Notes: generated from the sequence alone by a model not told the origin. Numbered from the stretch's first letter, positions 14,946-23,044 are shown. The stretch is 29,839 nt of DNA from DAOOVD01 sp035369845 (GCA_035369845.1 DAOOVD010000031.1:1-29839); one strand, 5' to 3'. Made by a program: numbers and translations.

Positions 14946-16321
14946 TTTCCGATGCAGAAGTCCTCAAATATCCTGTCAAGCAGGTCTTCCGTTACCGTCG
15001 AACCGGTTATTTCCCCCAGCGCTTCCCACGCCGCCCTTAGGTCCACGGCAACGATATCGACGGGCATGCCTCTTTTCGTCCCCTCCACCGCCTCTGAAAG
15101 ATGGCCGGCCGCTTTTACCAGCGCCTGTTTGTGCCTGGCGTTCGAAACCACAACAGCGTCCGTGGCCGAAACATGCCCGCCCAAAACCATGGCGGCGATT
15201 TTTTCCTCCAGAGCGTTCAGGCCTTTTCCCGCTGTCGCTGAGATCCACAGCACGGGACATTCGGGCATCAGCTTCTTTACCTTTTCCTCTTCGATTTTTT
15301 TCTCTTCAACGTCCACCTTGTTTATAAGCAAAATGGTTTTTTTGTCCCCGATTAAATTCATAATGGAAAGGTCCTCCCCGTCAAGGCCCCTCCCGGCGTC
15401 AAGGACCAGCAGCACCAGATCGGCCTGCTCCACCACCTGCATGGTTTTCTCCACGCCGATTTTTTCCACGATGTCCTCGGTTTCACGCAACCCCGCGGTA
15501 TCTATTATTTTCAGCGGGATACCGCGAATGTTGACTATCTCCTCGATAACATCCCTGGTTGTGCCCGGCACTTCCGTAACAATCGCCCGGTTTTCCCTCA
15601 ACATGGCGTTCAACAGCGACGATTTTCCCACGTTGGGCTTGCCGATGATAGCCGTGCGGATTCCTTCGCGGTAGATCTTTCCTGCGTCAGCCGCCCTGAT
15701 CAAATTAACCGCCTCTCTGATCAGTTCCTCGCACGTGCTGATAATCTTTACGCCGGCGGCTTCTTCCAGATCATCCTCCGGGAAATCTATATTAGCCTCC
15801 ACCTGGGCAAGGAGCCCCAACAGATTGTCCTGCATTTCTTTTATTTTTCCGGAAAGCTTTCCTTTTAACTGGGCAACCGCCAGCTTCAGCGCTTCATCCG
15901 TCTTGGCCCTGACAATGTCAACAATCGACTCCGCCTGGGCCAGGTCTATCCTGCCGTTCAAAAAAGCCCGCTTGCTGAACTCTCCCGGCTGTGCGAGCCG
16001 CGCTCCGTTCTCCAGCGCAATTTCCAGCGTCCGGCGCAGGGGAACTATTCCGCCGTGGCAGTTGAACTCAACCACATCTTCTCCGGTGAAGGTGCGCGGC
16101 GCCTTCATGTAACCCAAAAGCACCTCGTCCACCACCTCACCTTCCCGGTCGAAAACGTGGCCGTATATCAGCGAGCGGCTTCCGGCTTTTTCCCAGCCGC
16201 CCCTTTTGGACCTGAACATTTTTTTGGCAATTTCCACCGCCTCCGGTCCGCTGATGCGTACAATGCCTATCCCGCCTTCGCCCAGAGGAGTCGAAATCGC
16301 GGCGATAGTATCTCCGTACAC
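14942..16321 (-). CDS. mnmE: tRNA modification GTPase MnmE (TrmE)
   Basis: About 459 residues; the GTPase partner of MnmG in wobble-uridine modification. The N-terminal tetrahydrofolate-binding domain opens with DTIAAISTPLGEGGIGIVRISG. The inserted G domain shows G1 IIGKPNVGKSSLLNAML, G2 VPGTTRDVIEE, G3 DTAGLRE and G4 INKVD. The C-terminus is FEDFCIGK, with the essential terminal C-x-G-K motif. The frame runs to 16363, but GTG at 16321 has GGGGG 7 nt upstream and matches the family start. Stop overlaps the mnmG start by 4 bp. Confidence 0.97.
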   Translation of the reverse strand: MYGDTIAAISTPLGEGGIGIVRISGPEAVEIAKKMFRSKRGGWEKAGSRSLIYGHVFDREGEVVDEVLLGYMKAPRTFTGEDVVEFNCHGGIVPLRRTLEIALENGARLAQPGEFSKRAFLNGRIDLAQAESIVDIVRAKTDEALKLAVAQLKGKLSGKIKEMQDNLLGLLAQVEANIDFPEDDLEEAAGVKIISTCEELIREAVNLIRAADAGKIYREGIRTAIIGKPNVGKSSLLNAMLRENRAIVTEVPGTTRDVIEEIVNIRGIPLKIIDTAGLRETEDIVEKIGVEKTMQVVEQADLVLLVLDAGRGLDGEDLSIMNLIGDKKTILLINKVDVEEKKIEEEKVKKLMPECPVLWISATAGKGLNALEEKIAAMVLGGHVSATDAVVVSNARHKQALVKAAGHLSEAVEGTKRGMPVDIVAVDLRAAWEALGEITGSTVTEDLLDRIFEDFCIGK

Positions 16322-16348
16322 GCCGGCACCCCCACGCCCATTATTTTT

Positions 16349-16380
16349 AAACCCAGCAGGCATTTTAGCGCGCTGGGTTT
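16349..16380 (-). terminator. Inverted repeat between khpB and mnmE
   Basis: AAACCCAGC (16349-16357) and GCTGGGTTT (16372-16380) form a perfect 9-bp stem with a 14-nt loop, covering the last khpB codons. There is only a weak T stretch after the stem, so it may attenuate rather than stop transcription towards mnmE. Confidence 0.4.
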
Positions 16381-17012
16381 ATATTACCGCTGTTCTTTTT
16401 CGGGGATATGATGATTTTCCGGTAAGGTTCTTCCCCTTCACTGAAGGTGTATATGTCGTCCCTTCCCTGCAGGGCGGTGTGGATTATTCGCCTCTCGTGA
16501 GAGCTCATAGGTTCGAGAACCACATTCCTCCCCTTCTGCCTGGCCTTGTCGGCCAGCTTGAGGGCAAGTTTCTGCAGTGTTTCTTCCCGTCTGTTGCGGT
16601 ACCCTTCCACGTCAATTATTATTTTCTTCCTTGTTTCCTGTTTCTTGTTTACCGAAAGATTGACAAGATACTGTATGGCATCCATGGTTTCCCCGCGCCG
16701 CCCGATCAGAATGCCCAGATCCGGACCTTCGATATTTATGTAAACTCCTTTTTCATTTTCTTTGACAGTCATATTTACATCCAGCCGCATGGTTTCGAAT
16801 ATGCTTTTCAGAAGGGCCGCAGCTCTTTGAGCAGGCCCCTGCTTCAAGGAAACCTTCACCTTTGCCGGTTTGCCTCCCAAAAACCCGAAAATTCCCCTCA
16901 CCGGCTCGCTGACCACTTCAATTTCTACATCACTCCTGGAAACACCCAACTCGCTTAAAGCCAGATCTACCGCTTCGTCCACGGTCCTTCCACATTTTTC
17001 AACCGTCTTCAC
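16365..17012 (-). CDS. khpB: RNA-binding protein KhpB (Jag/EloR)
   Basis: A 215-residue RNA-binding protein with three domains: N-terminal Jag-N (about 1-50, KTVEKCGRTVDEAVDLAL, GIFGFLGGKPAKV), a KH domain (about 75-145, with the loop GILIGRRGETMDAIQYLV), and a C-terminal R3H domain (EPMSSHERRIIHTALQGRDD). In streptococci and lactobacilli it binds KhpA and influences cell elongation and mRNA levels. The start is GTG at 17012, overlapping the yidC stop by 4 bp, with GGGGGGAGG about 10 nt upstream. The conserved yidC-khpB neighbourhood is intact. Confidence 0.95.
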   Translation of the reverse strand: MKTVEKCGRTVDEAVDLALSELGVSRSDVEIEVVSEPVRGIFGFLGGKPAKVKVSLKQGPAQRAAALLKSIFETMRLDVNMTVKENEKGVYINIEGPDLGILIGRRGETMDAIQYLVNLSVNKKQETRKKIIIDVEGYRNRREETLQKLALKLADKARQKGRNVVLEPMSSHERRIIHTALQGRDDIYTFSEGEEPYRKIIISPKKNSGNINPAR

Positions 17013-17719
17013 TTCCCGCTAGCCTCCCCCCTTACGGCTGCTGCCTGTTTGTTCACAAAATATTGCTGGATGATGCTGGCCACGTTGTAGACAACCCAGT
17101 ACAGCGCAAGACCCGCCGGTATGGTGGCGGATATCCAGGTGATAAAAATCGGCATGGTTATGGTCATCATTTTCGTTGTAGGATCATTGGTAGTGGCGGT
17201 CATTTTCGACTGCATGTACGTTGTAATCCCGGCCAGAACGGGCAGTATATATGACAGAACAAATCCCGCAGGATCGCTTGCAAAAGCTGGAAACGGCAAT
17301 GCCCTGTCACTTAAATTATGTATCCAGAGAAATTTTGCGCTCTGCGGGTCGGCATATTGAAAGTTGAACAGCGACCTGTACAGGGCAATCAGTATCGGCA
17401 TCTGCACCAGCAGAGGCAGGCAGCCCATAGCCGGGTTAACGTTGTGCTCCTGATACAACTCCATGATCAGTTGCTGCATCTTCTTGGGGTCCTTGTTCTT
17501 CCATTTGTCCTGAATTTCTTTTATTTTCGGCTGTATCTGCTGCATGCCCATCATCGACTTCATCTGTTTCTGCGACAGGGGGTAAAGAGCTATTTTGATG
17601 ATAATGGTAAGCAGGATTATTGCAATACCGTAATTCGGCAAACCGATAATTACACTGAATTCATACAACCTGTTCAGTAGCCAGGTCATTCCGTCAACGA
17701 TAGCTTGAAAAATATTCAA
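17009..17719 (-). CDS. yidC: Membrane protein insertase YidC (SpoIIIJ/Oxa1 family)
   Basis: A 236-residue inner-membrane insertase that helps fold and insert membrane proteins with or without Sec. About five hydrophobic helices are visible. Conserved blocks are GLPNYGIAIILLTIIIKIAL, YPLSQKQMKSMMGMQQIQPKI, ELYQEHNVNPAMGCLPLLVQMPI and ALYWVVYNVASIIQQYFV. Unlike Bacillus SpoIIIJ there is no evident lipobox; the frame starts directly with the first helix. The start is TTG at 17719, with AAGGAGG 10 nt upstream. It is coupled to khpB by a 4-bp overlap. Confidence 0.96.
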   Translation of the reverse strand: MNIFQAIVDGMTWLLNRLYEFSVIIGLPNYGIAIILLTIIIKIALYPLSQKQMKSMMGMQQIQPKIKEIQDKWKNKDPKKMQQLIMELYQEHNVNPAMGCLPLLVQMPILIALYRSLFNFQYADPQSAKFLWIHNLSDRALPFPAFASDPAGFVLSYILPVLAGITTYMQSKMTATTNDPTTKMMTITMPIFITWISATIPAGLALYWVVYNVASIIQQYFVNKQAAAVRGEASGK

Positions 17720-17764
17720 ATATTTTCTGCCTCCTTGTAAGACCGCAAAAGGCCTGCAGCAGTT

Positions 17765-17971
17765 TTAAACCGGGTCGTATCCGCCGGGATTGAAAGGATG
17801 GCATCTTGACAGCCTCTTCAAAGAGATAAAACATCCTTTCATTGCCCCGTATTTCTCGATTGCCTGCAAAGCGTACTGTGAACACGTCGGGTAAAAGCGG
17901 CAAGACGGTTTTTTCAAGGGGGAAACAAGCAGTTGGTAGCACTTTATCGCAAGTATCAAAAAAAGTTTCAA
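17765..17971 (-). CDS. yidD: Membrane protein insertion efficiency factor YidD
   Basis: About 68 residues: a hydrophobic or amphipathic N-terminus (LKLFLILAIKCYQLLVSPLK), then CRFYPTCSQYALQAIEKYGA with the conserved cysteines, and the C-terminal RCHPFNPGGYDPV hallmark. It assists YidC-dependent insertion. A GTG at 17980 overlaps the rnpA stop, but it abuts the GGAGG. TTG at 17971 is 9 nt from it and is the better start. It sits between rnpA and yidC, as in most bacteria. Confidence 0.94.
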   Translation of the reverse strand: MKLFLILAIKCYQLLVSPLKKPSCRFYPTCSQYALQAIEKYGAMKGCFISLKRLSRCHPFNPGGYDPV

Positions 17972-17976
17972 AAAAA

Positions 17977-18315
17977 TCACCCTCCGTTAAGCCCGGCTTT
18001 TTTCAACAGCCTGACCGCGCTTTGCCCCAAATGCAGGCATTTGAGTTGCGTCGTATTGTGACGTGCCACCAGCAAAAAATCATACCCCGCCGGAAATTTC
18101 TCCAAATTGAGGCGGCACGCTTCCCTGAAAAGCCGTCTTATCCTGTTTCTTATAACTGCGTTTCCAATTTTTTTACTGACTACGAAGCCGAATCGACAAA
18201 TTTCTAAATTATTTTTCAAGAAATACAATACCAGATAACGGTCGGCGACAGACTTTCCCCGACTGAAAATTTTTTTAAAGTCCCCGTTCTTCTTGATAGT
18301 GGGAAGGAAGCTCAT
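17977..18315 (-). CDS. rnpA: Ribonuclease P protein component
   Basis: A 112-residue basic protein that binds the RNase P RNA and helps process the 5' ends of tRNA precursors. The signature VSKKIGNAVIRNRIRRLFREACR, including the R-N-R motif, is complete, as are the N-terminal KKNGDFKKIFSRGKSV and the DFLLVAR segment. ATG at 18315 follows AGAGG by about 5 nt. Genes rpmH, rnpA, yidD and yidC follow in the standard order. Confidence 0.97.
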   Translation of the reverse strand: MSFLPTIKKNGDFKKIFSRGKSVADRYLVLYFLKNNLEICRFGFVVSKKIGNAVIRNRIRRLFREACRLNLEKFPAGYDFLLVARHNTTQLKCLHLGQSAVRLLKKAGLNGG

Positions 18316-18378
18316 TATTTCCTCTTTTGCTAATTATACACCTATCTTAACCATACCCCAAAGACGTTATACAGTTTT

Positions 18379-18403
18379 TAAGGCCACTTGTTTAGCGGCC
18401 TTA
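18379..18403. repeat. Hairpin overlapping the rpmH stop
   Basis: TAAGGCC (18379-18385) and GGCCTTA (18397-18403) form a perfect 7-bp stem with an 11-nt loop overlapping the rpmH stop codon. No T-run follows in the rpmH direction. It may be an mRNA processing or stability element between rpmH and rnpA, which need very different amounts of protein. Confidence 0.45.
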
Positions 18404-18535
18404 AGCAGACAATCTCTTTCTGCCTTTAAGTCTCCTTCTTTTGATAACGTTGCGGCCGGAGCGGGTGGACATCCTCTTCAGAAATCCGTGGACCTTCTTG
18501 TGTTTTCGTGCCTTCGGCTGGTAGGTACGCTTCAA
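18401..18535 (-). CDS. rpmH: 50S ribosomal protein L34
   Basis: A 44-residue, very basic ribosomal protein of the large subunit. The minus-strand translation starts KRTYQPKARKHKKVHGFLKR and ends KGRKRLSA, an unmistakable L34. The start is TTG at 18535, with GAGGGGG about 8 nt upstream. It is the first gene of the left-hand origin operon (rpmH-rnpA-yidD-yidC-khpB), with a strong promoter at 18599-18627. Confidence 0.97.
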   Translation of the reverse strand: MKRTYQPKARKHKKVHGFLKRMSTRSGRNVIKRRRLKGRKRLSA

Positions 18536-18598
18536 AGAATACACCCCCTCGTTGCAGATACAATGTTCTATTTTTTGGTATCACCAGGCACACTACCA

Positions 18599-18627
18599 AT
18601 TATATAGTAATCACAAATAGACGTCAA
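18599..18627 (-). promoter_or_regulatory. Strong sigma-A promoter for the rpmH operon
   Basis: On the minus strand TTGACG (18622-18627), 17 nt, then perfect TATAAT (18599-18604), about 65 nt upstream of the rpmH start. It is nearly consensus, as expected for a ribosomal protein gene. Confidence 0.88.
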
Positions 18628-18698
18628 GGAGCATCGTGGCTGCGGATTGCTAACAACACTCAAAAAAAGTTTAATGTAAAGTTAATGTAAAAAGTCGG

Positions 18699-18727
18699 TT
18701 GATAACTTAAGTAAAATTTGGTATGAT
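18699..18727 (+). promoter_or_regulatory. dnaA promoter
   Basis: TTGATA (18699-18704), 17 nt, then TATGAT (18722-18727). It lies about 195 nt upstream of dnaA, leaving a long leader. A DnaA-box-like sequence (18698-18706) overlaps the -35, consistent with dnaA autoregulation. Confidence 0.75.
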
Positions 18728-18842
18728 CTTAACGCCAGAAAAATAATACCTGTTCTAAAAATTAATATAAATTATCTACTTTTTTGTGTAAGTTGTGCAA
18801 AAATTGTTACTAACTTGTTAGTTTTAAACCTTCAAAACAGCT

Positions 18843-18864
18843 CTACCAAAATGGTAGGTTTTTT
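18843..18864 (+). terminator. Terminator-like hairpin in the dnaA leader
   Basis: CTACCA (18843-18848) and TGGTAG (18852-18857) flank a 3-nt loop, followed by G and six T. It lies between the dnaA promoter and the dnaA start, so it could act as an attenuator. The stem is short and A-T rich, so strength is uncertain. Confidence 0.5.
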
Positions 18865-18921
18865 GGGGTTTAGTTTTTATTTACTCTCAGTTTTCCTTAT
18901 CTCAGGGGGCTTTGTTTTTGT

Positions 18922-20271
18922 ATGTTAAGAAGCGAGTTGCTGGAACATTGGGCAAAAATATTAAAGATATTGGAAAAAAAACTGAACAGGCATTCTTTCG
19001 AAACCTGGCTCAAATCTCTGAAGCCGCTGGGATGCTTTGACAACACGGTAATCATTGAAGTTCCAAACCACTTCTCGCGCGGTTGGCTGAACGACCGTTA
19101 TGCCCCCCTGATTAAAGGCGCTTTTCAGGAGCTTTTAAAAGAAGACATCGGGGTTCAATTTCTCCTTTCCAGCGAAATTAACGACTCGCAGTATTACTCT
19201 AAAAAAGCCGGGTCCGGCAAGTCTGGAGAATCTTCTCCAATCAACCTCAATCCGAAATACACATTCGATACTTTCGTGGTAGGCAACAGCAACCGTTTTG
19301 CCCACGCTGCCTGCCGCGCCGTAGCCGAGGCCCCGGCAAAAGCGTACAATCCTCTTTTTATTTACGGCGGAGTAGGCCTCGGAAAGACTCATCTGATGCA
19401 CGCGATAGGACAGTACATACTTGAATACAGCAACAAAATGAAGGTAACCTACGTTACATCCGAGAAATTCACCAACGAGTTGATAAATTCCATCCGGGAC
19501 GACAAGACGGTTTCTTTCAGAAACAAATATCGCGGCATGGATGTTCTGCTCGTGGACGACATACAGTTCCTGGCAGGCAAGGAGCGAACCCAGGAAGAAT
19601 TTTTCCACACTTTCAACGCTCTTTACGAAGCCAACAAACAAATAATAATTTCTAGCGACAGGCCGCCAAGAGAAATTCCCACTCTTGAGGACAGACTTCG
19701 CTCAAGATTCGAATGGGGGCTTATAACCGACATACAGCCGCCGGACCTTGAAACGCGCATTGCCATACTGCGAAAGAAGGCCCAACTGGAAAGTCTCTCG
19801 GTTCCGGATGTCACCATTTCCTATATCGCCAACAAAATACAATCCAATATACGTGAGTTGGAAGGTGCTCTCATAAGGGTGATTGCTTATGCATCCCTGA
19901 ACGGTCTCAGCAGCGAAGACATCAACCCCGATATGGCCATGGAAGTACTGAAGGACATGATGCCGGTAAGCAAACCGAGGCAAATTACAATCGAACTTAT
20001 CCAGGAAATAGTGGCCAATCATTACAACGTCCGGCCGGATGAATTTAAAGCGAAAAAACGTACCAGATCGGTGGCGTATCCACGCCAAATAGCCATGTAT
20101 TTAGCCAGAGAACTCACCGACCTCTCCCTGCCTAAAATAGGAGAGTCCTTCGGCGGCCGTGATCACACCACAGTGATCCACGCCTGCGAAAAAATTAACA
20201 TGGAACTGCAGAACAGCATGCATTTACAGGAAACTGTCAGGGAGCTTATAGAAAAAATTGAGAACAGCTAA
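18922..20271 (+). CDS. dnaA: Chromosomal replication initiator protein DnaA
   Basis: A 449-residue AAA+ initiator that binds DnaA boxes, melts the origin and loads the replicative helicase. Domain I spans about 1-80 (SFETWLKSLKPLG) and a short linker follows. Domain III has Walker A YGGVGLGKTHLMHAIG (residues about 149-163) and Walker B MDVLLVDDIQFLAGKERTQEEFF, plus the arginine-finger region. The C-terminal helix-turn-helix ends with FGGRDHTTVIHACEKI, the DnaA signature. ATG at 18922 follows AGGGGG by about 12 nt. It begins the right replichore. Confidence 0.98.
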   Translation: MLRSELLEHWAKILKILEKKLNRHSFETWLKSLKPLGCFDNTVIIEVPNHFSRGWLNDRYAPLIKGAFQELLKEDIGVQFLLSSEINDSQYYSKKAGSGKSGESSPINLNPKYTFDTFVVGNSNRFAHAACRAVAEAPAKAYNPLFIYGGVGLGKTHLMHAIGQYILEYSNKMKVTYVTSEKFTNELINSIRDDKTVSFRNKYRGMDVLLVDDIQFLAGKERTQEEFFHTFNALYEANKQIIISSDRPPREIPTLEDRLRSRFEWGLITDIQPPDLETRIAILRKKAQLESLSVPDVTISYIANKIQSNIRELEGALIRVIAYASLNGLSSEDINPDMAMEVLKDMMPVSKPRQITIELIQEIVANHYNVRPDEFKAKKRTRSVAYPRQIAMYLARELTDLSLPKIGESFGGRDHTTVIHACEKINMELQNSMHLQETVRELIEKIENS

Positions 20272-20494
20272 CAGCCTTCATGAACAAAATGTTAATTAAA
20301 TTGTGGGTAAGTTATTTTTTAATTTGTTTAATTAGTTAATTTATAAAAGTAATCCATATCTTTACCAACAGTCATCTTTAAACGTACCGCTGAGGCGGGC
20401 AGGTTTATCAACAAAATCACATTTACTCTTACTTCTAATCTTATTAATTGATCATTGCAAAAGATAATATATGATATAAATGGGGAGAATAAAT
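20272..20494. other. oriC: dnaA-dnaN intergenic region (oriC part 2)
   Basis: A gene-free, very AT-rich interval. Near-match DnaA boxes are TTACCCACA (minus, 20302-20310), TTATCAACA (plus, 20405-20413) and, weaker, TTACCAACA (plus, 20362-20370). In Bacillus the unwinding element lies between dnaA and dnaN, so this is the likelier melting site. It also carries the dnaN promoter. Confidence 0.65.
20448..20475 (+). promoter_or_regulatory. Possible dnaN promoter
   Basis: TTGATC (20448-20453), 16 nt, then TATGAT (20470-20475), only about 20 nt from the dnaN start. The sequence around it is A/T-rich, so other combinations are possible. Confidence 0.45.
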
Positions 20495-21604
20495 ATGAGA
20501 ATTGTAAGTAATAGAGAAAATTTACTGAAAGCTCTTCAAATCGCACAAAGGGCGGTTTCGGCCAAAAATCCTCTCCCGATACTGTCCGGCATAAAGATTG
20601 AAGCTATGGAAGACCGCGTATCCTTCACGGCAACAGATCTTGAGATTGGAATAAGATTTTCTCTCTCCGCGGAAGTAATCGAACCTGGATCGGCCGTCCT
20701 GCCGGCGCGCTACGTCACGGAGTTTGTCAGGCGACTTCCAGATATCTCTGTTTTTATCGAGTCCGATCAGGATGCTGGAAGCGTTAACTTTAAATACGGC
20801 CAGTCCGAGGCGAATATAAACGGATTTCCGGTGGAGGAGTTTCCAGAGTTTGATCTGCCGGAAAGCGATGATAATTTTAAATTACCGGCGGAAGTTTTGA
20901 GGGATGCGATCAGGCAGGTTATTTTCGCAGTTTCGGCTGACGAGAATAGACCGGTTTTTTCAGGCGTATTAATGGAGATAAGTGAAAATCAGATGCAGAT
21001 GGTGGCCACCGATACTCACCGTCTCGCCTGGCGCGGTATACCAATGGAAGGCTGCGAGAACATGGATTTAAAGGTGATAATTCCAGGGAAGACTCTGAAT
21101 GAATTGACGAGGATACTTACCGGTACGGATGAAGAGGTAAAAGTAATGGTAGCGGATAATCAGGTAGTGTTTGAGACCGGGGATATGTGCATGATTTCGC
21201 GGCTTATAGACGGGCTTTTCCCTAACTACCGTCAGGTAATACCGCAGGAGTATGTTTCCAGAGCGGTTGTGAAAACACGGGATCTTGCCGATGCTACGGA
21301 GAGGGCTTCCCTTCTCACAAGGGACGGAATGTCGATAGTTAGGCTCAACCTGAGTAACGGTATTCTGGTTATGTCTGTAAGCAACGAAGCCGGCAACGTG
21401 CGGGAGGAATTGAGCGTATTTCAGGAGGGCGGCCCTATTCAGGTTGCGTTTAATTCGCGCTACCTGAGCGACGTTCTAAAGGTGGTCGGCAGCGAGGAAA
21501 TATGCATTGAATTTACCGGACCACTCAGCCCGGGTATTTTAAAGCCGGTGGAAGAAAAGAAGTTTTTGTCACTGCTGCTGCCGGTACGTCTGCGTGAGGA
21601 GTAG
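20495..21604 (+). CDS. dnaN: DNA polymerase III beta subunit (sliding clamp)
   Basis: A 369-residue sliding clamp; the dimer encircles DNA and tethers polymerase III and repair proteins. The start MRIVSNRENLLKALQIAQRA and the blocks PILSGIKIEA, ATDLEIGI, FSGVLME, ATDTHRLA, VIIPGKTLNEL, and FNSRYLSDVLKVV are typical, and the three-domain length is normal. The C-terminal LLLPVR is conserved. The frame extends to 20480, but ATG at 20495 follows GGGGAG by 8 nt and is the start. Gene recF follows after 32 bp. Confidence 0.98.
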   Translation: MRIVSNRENLLKALQIAQRAVSAKNPLPILSGIKIEAMEDRVSFTATDLEIGIRFSLSAEVIEPGSAVLPARYVTEFVRRLPDISVFIESDQDAGSVNFKYGQSEANINGFPVEEFPEFDLPESDDNFKLPAEVLRDAIRQVIFAVSADENRPVFSGVLMEISENQMQMVATDTHRLAWRGIPMEGCENMDLKVIIPGKTLNELTRILTGTDEEVKVMVADNQVVFETGDMCMISRLIDGLFPNYRQVIPQEYVSRAVVKTRDLADATERASLLTRDGMSIVRLNLSNGILVMSVSNEAGNVREELSVFQEGGPIQVAFNSRYLSDVLKVVGSEEICIEFTGPLSPGILKPVEEKKFLSLLLPVRLREE

Positions 21605-21636
21605 GCTTTCCTAAAGAAAACGGGGAGAGTAATCCT

Positions 21637-22749
21637 TTGTATATAAACAGACTTGAATTATCCGGTTTCAGAAATTACCGCAGTCTTTTGATCGAACCTT
21701 CGGAAAATATCAATATTTTTAAAGGGAGGAACGCTCAGGGCAAGACTAACCTTCTGGAGTCCATATATATGGCCGGAACGGGAAAGTCCTTCCGTACGGT
21801 GAGGGAGACAGAAATTATCAACAGAGAAAGCACATTCTCGCGCGTGCAATGTCGCTTTATATCCGACGAACGTGATTTTGACATAAAGGTGTTTCTCCAG
21901 CCCGGAAGAAAAAGGGTTGAGTTAAACGGCGTTTACAGACGCGGTTACCCACTTGGTTGGCCCGGGGTTGTCCTGTTCACACCGGATGATCTTTTTCTGG
22001 TAAAAGGTTCTCCTAGTGTAAGGAGACGTTTTTTAGATCTGGAAATAGGTCCTTTTAACCCGCAGTACGGAAATACCTTGGCCGTATATGCAAGAATTGT
22101 GCTTCAGAGAAACAAACTCCTGAAGGAAGTTCGCAGCAAAAGGCAGAAACGTACTGCACTGGAAGTATGGAATGAGCAGATCTGCCGTTACGGCGCAAAA
22201 CTTACGGCGATGAGAATTGATCTGCTCGTAAAGTTCCGTCCTTTGATCAGGTTTCTTCACAGGGAGTTGACCGGAGGCAAGGAAGATCTCGATATCACGT
22301 ATATTTCTTCGCTGAAAGCCGTTGATCCCGACGGTGAGGAGAAAATATACGAACGTTTTAAAGAAGTGCTTTACTCGATTGAGAGCAGGGAGATAGAGTA
22401 TGCTCAGTCGATGGCGGGGCCGCACAGGGACGACCTCTCCTTTTTCATCAACGGCATGGATGCGAAAACTTACGGCTCACGTGGACAGCAGAGAACGCTT
22501 GTGCTTTCGTTGAAGATTTTTCAGATCCGTCAATGGAGAGAAGAAGTGAACGACTACCCTGTTTTGCTTCTTGACGACGTCTTATTCGAACTCGACTCGG
22601 AGCGCAGGTTTTCCCTCGCCGAGCATATAGGTGAGGGAATCCAGGCATTTATAACCTGTACCGACGAGGATGACTTTAACTCTGTGGCAAAAGGCGTTTG
22701 CCGGAAAAAAGTGTATAATGTTTTTGATGGAAAAGTAACAGCGGGATGA
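21637..22749 (+). CDS. recF: DNA replication and repair protein RecF
   Basis: A 370-residue SMC-like ATPase that helps load RecA at gapped DNA. Visible motifs are LSGFRNYRSLLIEP, Walker A IFKGRNAQGKTNLLESIY (residues about 28-44), the ABC signature TYGSRGQQRTLVLSLK and Walker B YPVLLLDDVLFELD. Length is typical. The start is TTG at 21637, with GGGGAGAG about 8 nt upstream. It is probably co-transcribed with dnaN and remB. The small S4-domain gene (yaaA/rlbA) that lies between dnaN and recF in Bacillus is absent here. Confidence 0.97.
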   Translation: MYINRLELSGFRNYRSLLIEPSENINIFKGRNAQGKTNLLESIYMAGTGKSFRTVRETEIINRESTFSRVQCRFISDERDFDIKVFLQPGRKRVELNGVYRRGYPLGWPGVVLFTPDDLFLVKGSPSVRRRFLDLEIGPFNPQYGNTLAVYARIVLQRNKLLKEVRSKRQKRTALEVWNEQICRYGAKLTAMRIDLLVKFRPLIRFLHRELTGGKEDLDITYISSLKAVDPDGEEKIYERFKEVLYSIESREIEYAQSMAGPHRDDLSFFINGMDAKTYGSRGQQRTLVLSLKIFQIRQWREEVNDYPVLLLDDVLFELDSERRFSLAEHIGEGIQAFITCTDEDDFNSVAKGVCRKKVYNVFDGKVTAG

Positions 22750-22765
22750 GGAGGAAAGAGAAACA

Positions 22766-23017
22766 ATGTTTTTACACCTCGGGGGAGATGTGGTGGTTCT
22801 AAAAAATGACGTTATAGCAATTCTGGATATGCGTACCATGCTTTCCCCCATTACCAGGGAGTTTATTGAAATAGCAGGGGATGAAGGGTTTATAAAAAAC
22901 ATCTCCGACCAGTCCGGAAAAGAAAAATCTTACGTGATAACCACCAGGGAAATTTACGTATCACCTATCTCCTGCTCCACCTTAAAGAAGAGGTCGGAAA
23001 AAAATTTTGAATACTGA
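22766..23017 (+). CDS. remB: Extracellular matrix regulator RemB (DUF370 family)
   Basis: An 83-residue protein of the RemA/RemB (DUF370) family: FLHLGGDVVVLKNDVIAILD, then KSYVITTREIYVSPISCSTLKKR. In Bacillus RemB acts with RemA in activating biofilm matrix genes and contributes to osmoprotection, by DNA binding of ring-shaped oligomers in RemA. Its location between recF and gyrB is the conserved one. ATG at 22766 follows GAGGAGG by 11 nt. A terminator follows immediately. Confidence 0.93.
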   Translation: MFLHLGGDVVVLKNDVIAILDMRTMLSPITREFIEIAGDEGFIKNISDQSGKEKSYVITTREIYVSPISCSTLKKRSEKNFEY

Positions 23018-23044
23018 AAACATTTGTTTATGAATAATTGACGT

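Larger units (their letters stand above)
18536..18921. other. oriC: Origin region upstream of dnaA (oriC part 1)
   Basis: This gene-free, AT-rich interval lies between divergent rpmH and dnaA. It holds both promoters, a tandem TTAATGTAAA repeat at about 18670-18691, and two near-match DnaA boxes on the minus strand: TTATCAACC (18698-18706) and TTTTGCACA (18794-18802). I found no perfect TTATCCACA. Assignment as part of the origin rests on conserved gene order and AT content. Confidence 0.7.

Noticed and set aside
14754..15674. A 306-codon plus-strand frame across mnmG/mnmE
   Set aside because: It lies opposite two well-supported genes, and its Ser/Pro-rich product is typical of an antisense shadow.
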